Below, one piece after another: positions 49,875 through 59,487 of a DNA stretch of 64,000 bases. The stretch covers positions 62,001 through 126,000 of the forward strand of contig QCFD01000001.1 in assembly GCA_003278445.1 (NCBI GenBank), read 5' to 3'. Numbering within the stretch: position 1 is the stretch's first letter; each line of letters begins with the position of its first letter. The translations under genes and the position numbers were made by a program. The notes below the pieces were generated by a model, which was not told the origin of the DNA, ran no database searches, and saw only the letters and a program-made list of their open reading frames with translations. This DNA is from Prochlorococcus sp. AG-363-B05 (GTDB lineage: Bacteria; Cyanobacteriota; Cyanobacteriia; PCC-6307; Cyanobiaceae).

Positions 49875-50789
49875 ATGGATTGGCTAAAAAAAATTCCAAT
49901 TGGTCAATATGTCTCCGGCAAATCTAGCTGGCTTCGTATTATTGATCCCCGAATTAAGATCTTTTGGATCCTCTTCTTTCTTGTAACTCCTGTTTTGGCT
50001 AACTCCATCTGGAGAGTTTCAACAGTTTGCGTTCTTTTATTGATTACAATTTCTAGTTTCTTACCTCTACGTATTTGGTGGCGGTCGCTACTTTTTTTAG
50101 TGCTGCTCTCTTTGGTTATTGGATTTTTATCAATTCTGTTACCTGCTAGTGAAGCATCAAATGAATTGACGTTAAGAGCACCTAATGAAATCCCTGGAGC
50201 AATTGTTTTGAACCGGCCTTGGGAGATTTTTAGGATTGGACCATTTGACTTCGGAGGGATTTCATTGGGACCTCTGATTATAGATCGTCGTTCTATCGAA
50301 TTAGGTATTAAGACTTCGACTCTGATTTTTACCGTTATTCATAGTGTCAATTTGATGTTAATTACAACTCCACCTGAAGATCTTGTATGGGCAATAAGAT
50401 GGTTTTTTGCGCCTCTAACTTTATTGGGATTTCCGTTAGAAAAACTTTCATTTCAACTTCTTTTGGCATTAAGGTTTTTACCTCTAGTTCAAGAAGAACT
50501 CCAAAACCTCTTTCGTTCAATTGGTGTCAGAGCAATTGATTTTAGGAAACTAGGCCTTAAAACTACAATAGGTTTATTTATTTCTTTAGGTGAAAGACTT
50601 TTGTCAAATATCTTACTAAGGGCAGAACAGGGGGCTGATTCTTTGATGTTGAGAGAGGGTCTCTGGTTATCATCGGAACAACTTCGACCTTATATTGTTA
50701 TTAATCCTAGATATTTCTGGGCTAATTTTGGTTCAGTTTTTTTGCTTTTGATAGCTATTATCTTCCGTTGTCTGTATGGTACGTCTTAA
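49875..50789 (+). CDS. Energy-coupling-factor-type transporter membrane subunit (EcfT/CbiQ family)
   Basis: A 304-aa membrane protein with about five or six spans, the CbiQ/EcfT type of transmembrane subunit for vitamin or metal uptake systems. FLPLVQEELQNLFRSIGVRA and ILLRAEQGADSLMLREGL are the cytoplasmic helices that contact the ATPase. The specific partner and substrate are not visible in the window. A TTG at 49866 lies three codons before; the ATG at 49875 is preferred. The order der-cbiQ-pipX-pipY is one I know from cyanobacteria generally. Confidence 0.82.
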   Translation: MDWLKKIPIGQYVSGKSSWLRIIDPRIKIFWILFFLVTPVLANSIWRVSTVCVLLLITISSFLPLRIWWRSLLFLVLLSLVIGFLSILLPASEASNELTLRAPNEIPGAIVLNRPWEIFRIGPFDFGGISLGPLIIDRRSIELGIKTSTLIFTVIHSVNLMLITTPPEDLVWAIRWFFAPLTLLGFPLEKLSFQLLLALRFLPLVQEELQNLFRSIGVRAIDFRKLGLKTTIGLFISLGERLLSNILLRAEQGADSLMLREGLWLSSEQLRPYIVINPRYFWANFGSVFLLLIAIIFRCLYGTS

Positions 50790-50806
50790 TTAAAAAAAAT
50801 TAAGAT

Positions 50807-51073
50807 TTGAACGCGGAACGCTACCTAAATCATCCGACTTTCGGAATGTTATATCTAGTGTCACCAGCAAGTAATGGTAGGGATGTATATGCAACTTTAT
50901 ATGCACAGAAAATATTCTTTTTAGTTACTTTGCAACCAAGAGGAGCAACCTTTGAAGTTATTCCATATATGGATGCTAGGCATTATGCCGAAATGTATTT
51001 GTCTAAATGCAGGAGAGAAAAGTCTTCCAAGATTGTTGTTTGGCAGGAATTATTTAATCAAACTTTTATTTGA
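50807..51073 (+). CDS. pipX: NtcA co-activator PipX
   Basis: PipX binds either the nitrogen regulator NtcA or the PII protein and so links nitrogen status to transcription. The 88-aa product begins with AERYLNHPTFGMLYLVSPAS and has YATLYAQKIFFLVTLQPRGA, both conserved in PipX (Tudor-like domain), then a helical tail. The start is TTG at 50807. pipY follows after seven bases, as in the conserved pipX-pipY pair. Confidence 0.9.
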   Translation: MNAERYLNHPTFGMLYLVSPASNGRDVYATLYAQKIFFLVTLQPRGATFEVIPYMDARHYAEMYLSKCRREKSSKIVVWQELFNQTFI

Positions 51074-51080
51074 TTAAATT

Positions 51081-51722
51081 TTGATTTACCTTAATGAATT
51101 CAAGAAAATAAAAGATTCATTACCTTTAGGGGTTGGTTTGATTGCCGTTAGCAAGGGACACGACTCTGAAGCTATACGCAAATTTTCTGGCTATGGTCAG
51201 TTAGATTTTGGAGAAAGTCGTTTGCAGGAGGCTATTCCAAAAAAAAATGATCTTAAGGACTTGCATCGACTTCGTTGGCATTTCGTAGGTAAATTGCAGA
51301 AGAATAAGGTTAGAGGAGTTATTAAAGAATTTGATTTTATACATTCTGTAGATTCTTTACCCTTGATTGAGCGCATCTCTAGAATTTCAGAAGAAGAACA
51401 AAAAACTCCGAATATATTTTTACAAGTTAAATTTAGAGATGATCCAAAAAAGGGGGGATTCTTAAAAGAAGAGCTTTTGAAGAGCTGGTCCAAGATTGTT
51501 TCTTTAAAGAATATTCACTTACTTGGCTTAATGACAATTCCGCCAATATTTCTGAACTTGGATCAAAGAAAAGATTTATTTCTTGAATGTAAAGATCTAG
51601 CTACTTATTTGGGATTAAAGGATTGTTCAATGGGAATGAGTAGCGATTGGCAAGTGGCTTTAGAAGGTGGTGCTTCATGGTTGCGTATAGGTTCTCTTTT
51701 GTTTGGGAAAAGAAAGGCTTAG
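51081..51722 (+). CDS. pipY: PLP homeostasis protein PipY (YggS family)
   Basis: A 213-aa PLP-binding single-domain protein of the YggS/PROSC family. LIAVSKGHDSEAIRKFSGYG carries the PLP lysine, GESRLQEAIPKK and WHFVGKLQKNKVRGV are conserved, and SMGMSSDWQVALEGGASWLR with IGSLLFGKR closes the domain. It helps keep PLP supply balanced and is functionally linked to PipX. The start is TTG at 51081, seven bases after pipX. Confidence 0.9.
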   Translation: MIYLNEFKKIKDSLPLGVGLIAVSKGHDSEAIRKFSGYGQLDFGESRLQEAIPKKNDLKDLHRLRWHFVGKLQKNKVRGVIKEFDFIHSVDSLPLIERISRISEEEQKTPNIFLQVKFRDDPKKGGFLKEELLKSWSKIVSLKNIHLLGLMTIPPIFLNLDQRKDLFLECKDLATYLGLKDCSMGMSSDWQVALEGGASWLRIGSLLFGKRKA

Positions 51723-51879
51723 AAGGAAAATTCAAAGATATGAAAAAAACAATAAAAAAGCTTGCTCCATAACAGAAGGAACGTTATTTAAGTATATGGT
51801 TCATTCTTCATTTTGTTGAAGATGTACCGCTTGTTGGCTTACCCAACTTTTTAACAAATCATCCCGAGAGGATTAACTG

Positions 51880-52455
51880 GTGTCGCTTATTTCCCGTCTT
51901 CGTGCTGTCGTCGCTGGTGATGACTTTTTAGATAGTGATTTTGATGAGCTCGATTACGAAACAAGTGATGATTTTGAGAATTTTAATAGAGCCAATAAAG
52001 AAGGAGGTGGAGAAATGTCAACCATCTCTCGTTCCAATCCTTTTGATAGTCGCAGTGGTTTTGCTCCTTCAAATGTGATAGGTATGCCAGGTATTTCAAC
52101 AAATGATTCTGAAGTTAGTTTGATGGAGCCACGTAGTTTTGATGAAATGCCGAGAGTAATTCAAGCTTTACGTGAGCGTAAAACAGTTATTTTAAATCTC
52201 ACAATGATGGAGCCTGATCAGGCTCAAAGAGCTGTTGATTTCGTTGCAGGTGGCACTTTCGCTATTGATGGACATCAAGAAAGAGTTGGAGAAAGTATTT
52301 TCCTTTTTGCTCCTTCTTGTGTAACTGTAACTAATTCATTTCAAGAGGAAGCTTCTCCTTCAAGCATGACTAATAAAGGAACAGATTTGATTGCCAAGGA
52401 TTCTTCTTCAGCTCCAGAACCTGCTTGGGGAGAGACAGTAGCTTCAGCTCTTTGA
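51880..52455 (+). CDS. sepF: Cell division protein SepF
   Basis: SepF (Cdv2 in some cyanobacteria) binds FtsZ and anchors it to the membrane. The 191-aa product has the amphipathic N terminus [20 protein letters not shown], an acidic linker, and the SepF domain [20 protein letters not shown] followed by [20 protein letters not shown] and [20 protein letters not shown]. The start is GTG at 51880. proC follows 13 bases later. Confidence 0.93.
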   Translation: MSLISRLRAVVAGDDFLDSDFDELDYETSDDFENFNRANKEGGGEMSTISRSNPFDSRSGFAPSNVIGMPGISTNDSEVSLMEPRSFDEMPRVIQALRERKTVILNLTMMEPDQAQRAVDFVAGGTFAIDGHQERVGESIFLFAPSCVTVTNSFQEEASPSSMTNKGTDLIAKDSSSAPEPAWGETVASAL

Positions 52456-52468
52456 AAGATTAAATAGA

Positions 52469-53311
52469 TTGGAAATTTCTATTGGTATAATTGGTTTTGG
52501 CCGTATGGCTAAAACTATTATTTCACCTCTTTTTGAAACTGGTGAATATAATCCTGAGCATGTTTTTGGAATTGTTGGTGGCACCTCAAGTATTCCGTCT
52601 CTTTTGAGTGAGCTTCCAAAAGGAGTAAAAGTAGTGTCCAGTGAGGATGCTTTGTCTAAAGAAGTATGGAGTGCTCCTTTGAAAATATTGGCTGTCAAGC
52701 CCCAACAATTCGGCAACATCAAAGAATATTCCTCTTCATTTCAATCTACTATTCAGTTCCCTAAGCCATTATTAATTTCAATTTTAGCGGGAATCACCTT
52801 AAAAAGTCTCCAGAATGCTTTCCCTGAGCATACATGTGTAAGAGCTGTTCCAAATACCCCTTCTCTTGTTGGAGAAGGACTTACTGGCTTATCTTGGAGT
52901 GATGATATAACTTCTGAGCAAAAGATTACTGTTCGAAAGATTTTTGAACCCATAAGTGAAATTTTTGAGTTACCAGAGAGACAGCTTGATTCTTTTTTGG
53001 CTTTAACTTCTTCAGGACCTGCGTATATAGCTTTAGTCATTGAAGCAATGGCTGATGGAGCTGTCGCAGCAGGATTGCCGCGTAATTTATCCAATCAATT
53101 AACTCATAAAACCATTTCTGGTACTGTATCTCTACTTAGCGAAAAGTGTTTACATCCTGCTGAACTTAAAGATATGGTTGCATCCCCTGCCGGAACTACA
53201 ATCAGTGCTATTCGACATCTTGAACTTGCGGGTTTGAGATCCGCTTTAATTGAAGCAGTTGTCTTGGCAGCTCAGAAGAGTCGTCAATTGGCTGAAGAGG
53301 TTTCGAATTAG
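52469..53311 (+). CDS. proC: Pyrroline-5-carboxylate reductase
   Basis: The last enzyme of proline synthesis. The 280-aa product has the Rossmann start GIIGFGRMAKTIISPLFETG, the VRAVPNTPSLVGEGLTGLSW motif, and the ProC signature SSGPAYIALVIEAMADGAVA followed near the C terminus by MVASPAGTTISAIRHLELAG. The start is TTG at 52469. Its last 104 bases overlap the coding end of the convergent glycosyltransferase gene. Confidence 0.95.
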   Translation: MEISIGIIGFGRMAKTIISPLFETGEYNPEHVFGIVGGTSSIPSLLSELPKGVKVVSSEDALSKEVWSAPLKILAVKPQQFGNIKEYSSSFQSTIQFPKPLLISILAGITLKSLQNAFPEHTCVRAVPNTPSLVGEGLTGLSWSDDITSEQKITVRKIFEPISEIFELPERQLDSFLALTSSGPAYIALVIEAMADGAVAAGLPRNLSNQLTHKTISGTVSLLSEKCLHPAELKDMVASPAGTTISAIRHLELAGLRSALIEAVVLAAQKSRQLAEEVSN

Positions 53312-54476
53312 ATGAACTGAGAACCTCTTTATAGAGATTTTCAAGTGAGTCAATATTTTGTTTAAGTGTATATTTACCTTCTACTCTTAAGCGAGCACGT
53401 CTACCTAATTCATTTGTAAGTACTGGTTGATCACGCAAAACAGGTAAAAGAGTCCTTAATTGAGAAGTAACTCCCTCAGTATTTAGAATGATGCCAGCAC
53501 CGTTTTCAAGGACTTTCCCGTCTGCCCCTGCATCTGTCGCAACGCATGCTGTTCCAGTTGCCATAGCTTCGAGTAAGGCTAGTGATAATCCCTCTACAAG
53601 GCTTGGAAGTAAGAAAACTTCAGCAATTTGAAGTAGAGCGATTCTTTTGTTTTCATTAGCTTCATATCCCCACCAAATTACATTTTCTTCTTCATTAAAT
53701 ATCGAATTATTTTCAAGTGTAGGCCTTAGTGGTCCATCTCCTACTATTACTAGTCGACATCCTTTTGGTTGGACAAATCTCCATGCTCGCAATAGCGCCT
53801 CAACATTTTTTTCAGAAGCTATTCTACCCATATAGATGAAGATTCTTTCAGAACCTAGCTTTTCCCTGATTTCAAGTTGAAGGTTGCTTAATGTATTACG
53901 TAGATTCTGGGGTTTCCATTTTTTAATATCAATTCCGTTTGGGATTACATCTAGTCGGTTTTCTTTTACTCCTAGTTTTGCGAGCACTTCTGCTTGCATC
54001 TCTGAAAAAACAATAACTTTGTCATATTTAGCTAATGATGGTGCATACAGTTGGTATGTCAGTTGCTGTGTATTGGCTGTAAGATTTCTAAGCTTTGAAT
54101 CGAAGGCTGGGTGGAAAGTTGCTATCAAAGGTAAATCAAGTTTATGGCAAAGTTCAGGTAGGCGAAAATCCAATGGAGAAAGGGTTAGACTTGCATGAAC
54201 CAAATCAGGTTTAAGTCTTGAGAGAGATTCTCTGAGCTCTCTTTGTGCATTTAAAGAAGGGATTGTATAAACCTGAGATTTAATTAAATAAGGAAGACTG
54301 ACATCCGGATCGTTTGCGAGTAAGGAGGTCTTATTATTCCCCTCTCTGCGTGGGTTGTCAAAGTGAATAAAGCTTGTTTGATATCCTCTCTTCCTAAGCT
54401 CTTCAGTAGTGCTTAGGCCATAACATACATTCCCGCAAAAAGGTGTTTTTTTGCCTAGCCAGGCTATATGGGTCAA
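53208..54476 (-). CDS. GT4-family glycosyltransferase
   Basis: A 422-aa retaining glycosyltransferase of family 4. The N-terminal half has IAWLGKKTPFCGNVCYGLST and DLVHASLTLSPLDFRLPEL; the C-terminal half has DVIPNGIDIKKW, ERIFIYMGRIASEKNVEALL and the nucleotide-sugar EX7E motif in LPSLVEGLSLALLEAMATG. The sugar and acceptor are not known; cell-surface polysaccharide or glycolipid is likely. The start is TTG at 54476. The last about 30 residues are low in hallmarks and overlap proC. Confidence 0.85.
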   Translation of the reverse strand: MTHIAWLGKKTPFCGNVCYGLSTTEELRKRGYQTSFIHFDNPRREGNNKTSLLANDPDVSLPYLIKSQVYTIPSLNAQRELRESLSRLKPDLVHASLTLSPLDFRLPELCHKLDLPLIATFHPAFDSKLRNLTANTQQLTYQLYAPSLAKYDKVIVFSEMQAEVLAKLGVKENRLDVIPNGIDIKKWKPQNLRNTLSNLQLEIREKLGSERIFIYMGRIASEKNVEALLRAWRFVQPKGCRLVIVGDGPLRPTLENNSIFNEEENVIWWGYEANENKRIALLQIAEVFLLPSLVEGLSLALLEAMATGTACVATDAGADGKVLENGAGIILNTEGVTSQLRTLLPVLRDQPVLTNELGRRARLRVEGKYTLKQNIDSLENLYKEVLSSSNSKPLQPIDDSSELPRQLLQLKRISNPQVQDVE

Positions 54477-54600
54477 GCTATAAAAAATCCGGCATTTTAA
54501 ACTAGCAGCTATCCTATATTTCTTCCCAAACTATTAGTAATAGTTAAATAATTTATAGATAAGGTTTTTAAAAATAATATTTTCTTCAAATATTATAGTT

Positions 54601-55401
54601 CTACTTACTAATTAGATCATTGCTAATTATTACTTCTCTCATCATTTGCAGAGAAGTAATTCTTCTTTGTAAATTAGTTTCGATCCATACTTCAACAACT
54701 TTCAATAATTTTAACCAGACATTTTTAGGTCCTAATAGTTTCCCATTACTATGAAACGGTAACTTTTCTTGCAATAGTCTTTGAAGTAAAGCTAGTTCAG
54801 ATGGATTCAGTTCAATGCTTGCATTAGGTATTGCTCCAATAGCAAAGCCTTCTTCAGGGATAAAGCTGCACTTCCAGCTCCATTCTCCAATAGGAGGTAT
54901 TAGCTTTGATCCTGAGTGACAACACTTTTGAAGTGGTAAGCAATATCCTCCTACAGCTAATAAATGTATACATGATTGAACGCTTATTGCTAAAGCCTGT
55001 AATGGGTCAAATTCTATTTTATGTAAATTGTCTAGCCTATTTAAATGAATCAATACCAGTTTAAGTAAATCTTTTTGTGGGTCTTCATTCCCAACCATAA
55101 TCATTATTAGCTCTGAAATTGCTTGAGCTGCTGAAAGAGTCTCTAGATGCTTACCAAGATTTCCATAACTCTTAAGAATCTTTATCTGTGTAACTCGTTT
55201 AAGATTTTTTTTCCCGACTATATGTAAATCTAAAAAATTAAAAGGAGATGATGCACCGAGCCTGCTTTTGGGTTTTCTTGCTCCTGGTATCGCAAGACGA
55301 GATATTCCATTTTCTTCAGAAAGTATGGTTAAAAGCCTATCATTTTCTCCAAGAGGACCAACTTTTAAAGATAGGGCTTTTATCCTGTGAGTTAAACTCA
55401 T
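54601..55401 (-). CDS. recO: DNA repair protein RecO
   Basis: RecO helps load RecA on SSB-coated DNA. The 266-aa product has the OB-fold start SLTHRIKALSLKVGPLGEND, ISRLAIPGARKPKSRLGASS and SPFNFLDLHIVGKKNLKRVT, all RecO-like. The zinc-binding part near residue 163 shows Cys residues (CLPLQKCCHSG). ATG start overlaps the deoC stop by one base (TAATG), so the two are translationally coupled. Confidence 0.88.
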   Translation of the reverse strand: MSLTHRIKALSLKVGPLGENDRLLTILSEENGISRLAIPGARKPKSRLGASSPFNFLDLHIVGKKNLKRVTQIKILKSYGNLGKHLETLSAAQAISELIMIMVGNEDPQKDLLKLVLIHLNRLDNLHKIEFDPLQALAISVQSCIHLLAVGGYCLPLQKCCHSGSKLIPPIGEWSWKCSFIPEEGFAIGAIPNASIELNPSELALLQRLLQEKLPFHSNGKLLGPKNVWLKLLKVVEVWIETNLQRRITSLQMMREVIISNDLISK

Positions 55402-56084
55402 TACTCTTTTTTCTTTTGTTGTTTGGTGATTTCAAAACCAAAGCTTGTGCCAATAAAGGTTGATCCTGCTTCAATTATTTCTATTGCTTGATCAAAAGTT
55501 TTGATGCCCCCAACAACCTTAATTGAGCATCGATTTTTAGCAATTTCATAGACCTTTTGAGTTTGATTTTTTGTAACTGCTGGACCAAATCCATTTCCTA
55601 TTTGAATTCCAGTTGCGCCTGCATCAATTGAAGCATTTATTGCTAAGGAAAGTTTTGATGAGTTTAAGAGGATATTTGCATCAAGTATTACTCTTACTGG
55701 AATGCTAAGTTCACTTAGTTGATTGATTTCCTCAGCAAAAAGTTCGACATTTCCCTCTTCTAATGCGAAATAATTAGGAACAAAATCTAATTCTTCTGCT
55801 CCAATTTCGATTGCATACTCGGCTTCTTTAAGTTTGTTATAAGTCGGGATAAAACCAAAAGGAAAACCAATTACTGATGTTAATTTTGTAGTGCTTTTGC
55901 TACCTAATCTTTCACGTGCTATTGATAGATTAGAAAGACTAGTGCATAAACCTACAAAGCCATATTGCTTAGATCCATCACAAATCTGAACAAGCATTTC
56001 TTTCCCTAAATGAGGATTTAGGATTGCTTGATAAATCACATTAGAAATATTGTCATAAGCCTTATTCGAACTGTTTGTACTCAT
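55401..56084 (-). CDS. deoC: Deoxyribose-phosphate aldolase
   Basis: This class I aldolase cleaves 2-deoxyribose 5-phosphate in nucleoside salvage. The 227-aa product has GFPFGFIPTYNKLKEAEYAI, ELDFVPNYFALEEGNVELF, the VRVILDANILLNSS stretch and the Schiff-base lysine in CSIKVVGGIKTFDQAIEIIE. Length is normal. ATG start. It is followed by recO with a one-base overlap, and lies after lrtA on the same strand with an 11-base gap. Confidence 0.93.
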   Translation of the reverse strand: MSTNSSNKAYDNISNVIYQAILNPHLGKEMLVQICDGSKQYGFVGLCTSLSNLSIARERLGSKSTTKLTSVIGFPFGFIPTYNKLKEAEYAIEIGAEELDFVPNYFALEEGNVELFAEEINQLSELSIPVRVILDANILLNSSKLSLAINASIDAGATGIQIGNGFGPAVTKNQTQKVYEIAKNRCSIKVVGGIKTFDQAIEIIEAGSTFIGTSFGFEITKQQKKKE

Positions 56085-56095
56085 ATGACTAGTAT

Positions 56096-56680
56096 CTAGA
56101 TTTTTTCTTGAATCACGCCATATCCTCCGTGATTCCTTTTGTATATGACTCTTAACGCTGATCCTTCCGCCTCTCTAAATAAATAGAAGTCATGATCAAT
56201 GAGATCTAGTTGGGCTCTTGCTGCTTCAATGCTCATAGGGGGCATTTCAAAATATTTGCGTCTAACTCCTGGGCTAGGAAGATGAGGCTCTTTACCTTCA
56301 ATGAGTGGACTATCAGAGGGAAAATAATTTTGGGTGTCTTCGTTTGGGATTGATTTTGTAGACTTATTATTATGGATATGATGACTATTGTGTCGCTCTT
56401 TATACTTACGTAATTGTCGTGCAAGTTTATTTGCTACCAAGTCGATGCTTGCATATAGATTTTCACTCCTCTCTTGCGCTCTTATTACAGTTCCATTTGC
56501 AAAAACAGTCACTTCGGCTGTTTGTTGAGGTACTCGAGGATTGCGAGCGACTGAGAGATGAACATCAGCTTCCTGTACCATTTCTTGAAAATTGTGTGTT
56601 GCTTTATCGATTTTTATTTTTGTGTAATCACGCAGTGATGAAGTTAACTCAAGATTGCGTCCATGGATAAGAAGCTTCAT
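56096..56680 (-). CDS. lrtA: Ribosome hibernation factor, long form (LrtA/HPF)
   Basis: A light-repressed ribosome-associated protein that dimerises or protects idle ribosomes. The 194-aa product has the N-terminal HPF domain, MKLLIHGRNLELTSSLRDYT through VRAQERSENLYASIDLVANK-like, and the C-terminal dimerisation domain EAARAQLDLIDHDFYLFREA with VIYKRNHGGYGVIQ. ATG start. The 5' end overlaps that of the divergent lipB by 18 bases. Confidence 0.92.
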   Translation of the reverse strand: MKLLIHGRNLELTSSLRDYTKIKIDKATHNFQEMVQEADVHLSVARNPRVPQQTAEVTVFANGTVIRAQERSENLYASIDLVANKLARQLRKYKERHNSHHIHNNKSTKSIPNEDTQNYFPSDSPLIEGKEPHLPSPGVRRKYFEMPPMSIEAARAQLDLIDHDFYLFREAEGSALRVIYKRNHGGYGVIQEKI

Positions 56681-57385
56681 GCTGTTTCGCCTGAATCAGG
56701 TCTTAATAGCAACTTAGATCTAACCCCTCAACTTGCACAATTTTCTTCTGCTTTTCTTTTTGAACCTAAAAATATTGTGCCATTTGAGACAGCATTGGGT
56801 TGGCAGAAAAATTTTCAGAAAAGCCTTATTGCAAAACCATTTTCACCACAGGCAGTATGGCTGCTCGAACATTTTTCTTGTTACACCATAGGTAGAGGTG
56901 GCGACAAAAATAATTTATTATTTGAAGAAAATAAATCTCCCGTGCCAGTTTTTAGAATTGAAAGAGGAGGTGAAGTTACCCATCACATGCCTGGCCAGAT
57001 AGTTGGTTATCTCGCTTTTAATTTAAGTCTTCACAAAAAAGATTTATATTGGTATTTGAGGGAATTGGAAGAAGTTTTGATTGATGTTCTTGATTTGTTA
57101 GGAATAGAAGGGAAAAGGGTCGATGGCTTAACAGGAGTTTGGTGTGCAGATAAAAAGGTTGGTTCAATAGGTATTGGATGCAAGAGATGGATTACTCAAC
57201 ATGGATTCTCACTAAATGTAAATTGTGATCTTATTGGTTTTGAGAAGATAATTCCTTGTGGACTGGATAAAGTAAAATTAGGTAAATTAAGTGATTGGAT
57301 ACCTGGTATCAAAGTCTGTGACGTTAAACCGCTTTTAAGGGAATCTGTGAAAAGACGTTTTAAATTGAATTGGGAAAATATATAA
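56663..57385 (+). CDS. lipB: Octanoyltransferase LipB
   Basis: LipB moves octanoate from acyl carrier protein to lipoyl domains; the PDH E2 gene is close downstream. The 240-aa product has WLLEHFSCYTIGRGGDKNNL, RIERGGEVTHHMPGQIVGYL, the conserved lysine in KVGSIGIGCKRWITQHGFSL and the active cysteine in IIPCGLDKVKLG. The first about 30 residues exceed the usual LipB start; a later start is possible, since the ATG at 56663 overlaps lrtA by 18 bases. Confidence 0.92.
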   Translation: MDKKLHAVSPESGLNSNLDLTPQLAQFSSAFLFEPKNIVPFETALGWQKNFQKSLIAKPFSPQAVWLLEHFSCYTIGRGGDKNNLLFEENKSPVPVFRIERGGEVTHHMPGQIVGYLAFNLSLHKKDLYWYLRELEEVLIDVLDLLGIEGKRVDGLTGVWCADKKVGSIGIGCKRWITQHGFSLNVNCDLIGFEKIIPCGLDKVKLGKLSDWIPGIKVCDVKPLLRESVKRRFKLNWENI

Positions 57386-57433
57386 ATCGATTCAATAAGT
57401 ATTTCTAATAATAAAAAATTATTTTTTAAATCT

Positions 57434-59407
57434 ATGACAAAGACTAATTCACTAAAAAATAAACTTGCTTCTCAAAATGCTTTAGCCTACTGGATTCCAA
57501 GTGGAAAAGAGGAAAAAGCACTTAATAGACGGTCTCATCTTGAGCAAATAACTCAAGTTGATGAAATCTGGGAAATATTAAAAGTTCAATTTGGTGATGT
57601 TTTAGCAGTTGATTCTCCTCATACTTTTCACCCTGAAAGTTTTACTTATGAAGAACTTGCAGAAAATATTTCAAAAGCAGCAGAAGCCTTTTCTCAAATT
57701 GGGGTTGAACCTGATGATGTCGTTGCTATTTTTGCAGAAAACAGTCCTAGATGGCTAATTGCTGATCAAGGACTTATGCGACTTGGCGCATCAGATGCTG
57801 TTAGGGGTGCAACTGCTCCACCAAGCGAACTTAGATATATCCTTGAGGACTCCAATTCGGTTGGACTGATTGTTCAAAACTTTGACGTATGGGAGAAACT
57901 TTCTCTTAATGATAAGCAAATAAATAGTTTGAAATTTGTTATTCAACTTGAAGGGAAAGCATGTGAAGGAGTTTTTGAGTGGGAGATGTTTTTAAAGAAA
58001 GGATTGAATAAAGTCAATGCAAATAAACAGGTAAACATATTTGATAGAAAACAAAAAAAAGTTGCAACTATTTTATATACGTCTGGAACAACAGGTAAGC
58101 CAAAAGGCGTACCACTAACACATGCTAATTTGTTGCATCAAATTAGATCCCTTGCTTGTATAGCAAACCCGTCATCAGGCTCACCAGTATTAAGTATTTT
58201 ACCAATTTGGCATTCATATGAACGTAGTGCTGAATATTATTTTTTTTCTTGTGGCTGTACTCAAACCTATACATCAATTAGGCATCTAAAGGAAGATTTG
58301 CCAAGAGTAAAGCCCATTGTAATGGCAACTGTTCCAAGGCTTTGGGAGTCAATAAAGTTAGGATTTGAGGACGTTGTCGAGACAATGCCAAGATTAAGAA
58401 AGACTTTGATAGAAAGTGCGATTTCTAATAGTAAGTCATATAAATTGGCAAGAAGAAAATTTAATCTTTTAACAATTAATAGTGTTTCTACTTTAGATCG
58501 AATATTATCTTTAATTGAAATTATTGTACGATTTCCAGTCCATAGGATTTCATCTATTTATTTATGGCCAAAAATTCTTAAAAAGATTTGTGGAGGAAGA
58601 TTGAGATTCCCAATTAGTGGTGGTGGAGCAATTGCTCCGCATATTGATTCTTTTTTTGAAGCCTTAGGTGTTGAATTATTAGTTGGTTATGGTTTAACTG
58701 AGACAAGTCCAGTCCTCACGTGTAGAAGGCCTTGGAGAAACATACGGGGAAGTGCAGGGCAACCTTTACCGGAGACTGAAATAAAGATAGTAGATCCAGA
58801 AACATTCCAAGCAAAAAAGCTTAATCAAAAAGGTTTAGTTCTCGCTCGTGGACCTCAAATAATGGTTGGATATTTAGGAAAACAATCAGAATCAAAGAAG
58901 GTTTTGGATTCTAATGGCTGGTTTAATACTGGGGATTTAGGGATGTTGCTTGCTGATGGATCGTTGATTCTGACAGGAAGAGCAAAGGATACGATAGTGC
59001 TAAGTAGTGGAGAAAATATTGAGCCAGGTCCTATAGAAGAAGCCTTAATCGCTTGTCCATTGATTGAGCAGGCTTTTCTATTGGGTCAAGATCAAAAGCA
59101 ACTAGCTGCTTTAATTGTTCCAAGAATTGATTATTTAAAAGCATGGCTTGTCGAAAGAGAGGTGACTCCTGAAGTTGTTTTGGGTATCTGTCCTGAAAAT
59201 CGTGAATTAAGACAAGCTTTAAGAATGGAAATGAATAAAGTTTTAGCCAATCGTCTTGGATCTCGAAGAGAAGAGAGGCTATTCTCAATTGCTTTGGTAG
59301 AGCCATTTACAATAGAAAATGGCTTGCTAACACAAACTCTTAAGCAAAAACGTAAGGAAATTATTCAACGTGATTTGAAACTTATAAATGAAATATATCA
59401 TTTGTAA
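57434..59407 (+). CDS. Long-chain acyl-CoA / acyl-ACP synthetase (AMP-binding)
   Basis: A 657-aa ANL-superfamily enzyme that activates fatty acids with ATP. Motifs are ATILYTSGTTGKPKGVPLTH (AMP-binding P-loop), GYGLTETSPVLTCRRPWRN, WFNTGDLGMLLADGSLILTG and RAKDTIVLSSGENIEPGPIE. Cyanobacterial members (Aas type) work on acyl-ACP to recycle free fatty acids; the substrate here is inferred. ATG start. Confidence 0.92.
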   Translation: MTKTNSLKNKLASQNALAYWIPSGKEEKALNRRSHLEQITQVDEIWEILKVQFGDVLAVDSPHTFHPESFTYEELAENISKAAEAFSQIGVEPDDVVAIFAENSPRWLIADQGLMRLGASDAVRGATAPPSELRYILEDSNSVGLIVQNFDVWEKLSLNDKQINSLKFVIQLEGKACEGVFEWEMFLKKGLNKVNANKQVNIFDRKQKKVATILYTSGTTGKPKGVPLTHANLLHQIRSLACIANPSSGSPVLSILPIWHSYERSAEYYFFSCGCTQTYTSIRHLKEDLPRVKPIVMATVPRLWESIKLGFEDVVETMPRLRKTLIESAISNSKSYKLARRKFNLLTINSVSTLDRILSLIEIIVRFPVHRISSIYLWPKILKKICGGRLRFPISGGGAIAPHIDSFFEALGVELLVGYGLTETSPVLTCRRPWRNIRGSAGQPLPETEIKIVDPETFQAKKLNQKGLVLARGPQIMVGYLGKQSESKKVLDSNGWFNTGDLGMLLADGSLILTGRAKDTIVLSSGENIEPGPIEEALIACPLIEQAFLLGQDQKQLAALIVPRIDYLKAWLVEREVTPEVVLGICPENRELRQALRMEMNKVLANRLGSRREERLFSIALVEPFTIENGLLTQTLKQKRKEIIQRDLKLINEIYHL

Positions 59408-59487
59408 TTTGTTTATTTGGCAAATTAAATTGACCAATACTATCTTTTACTGAGAGTCTAGAAATTGATTCATAATTTATTGATCAG

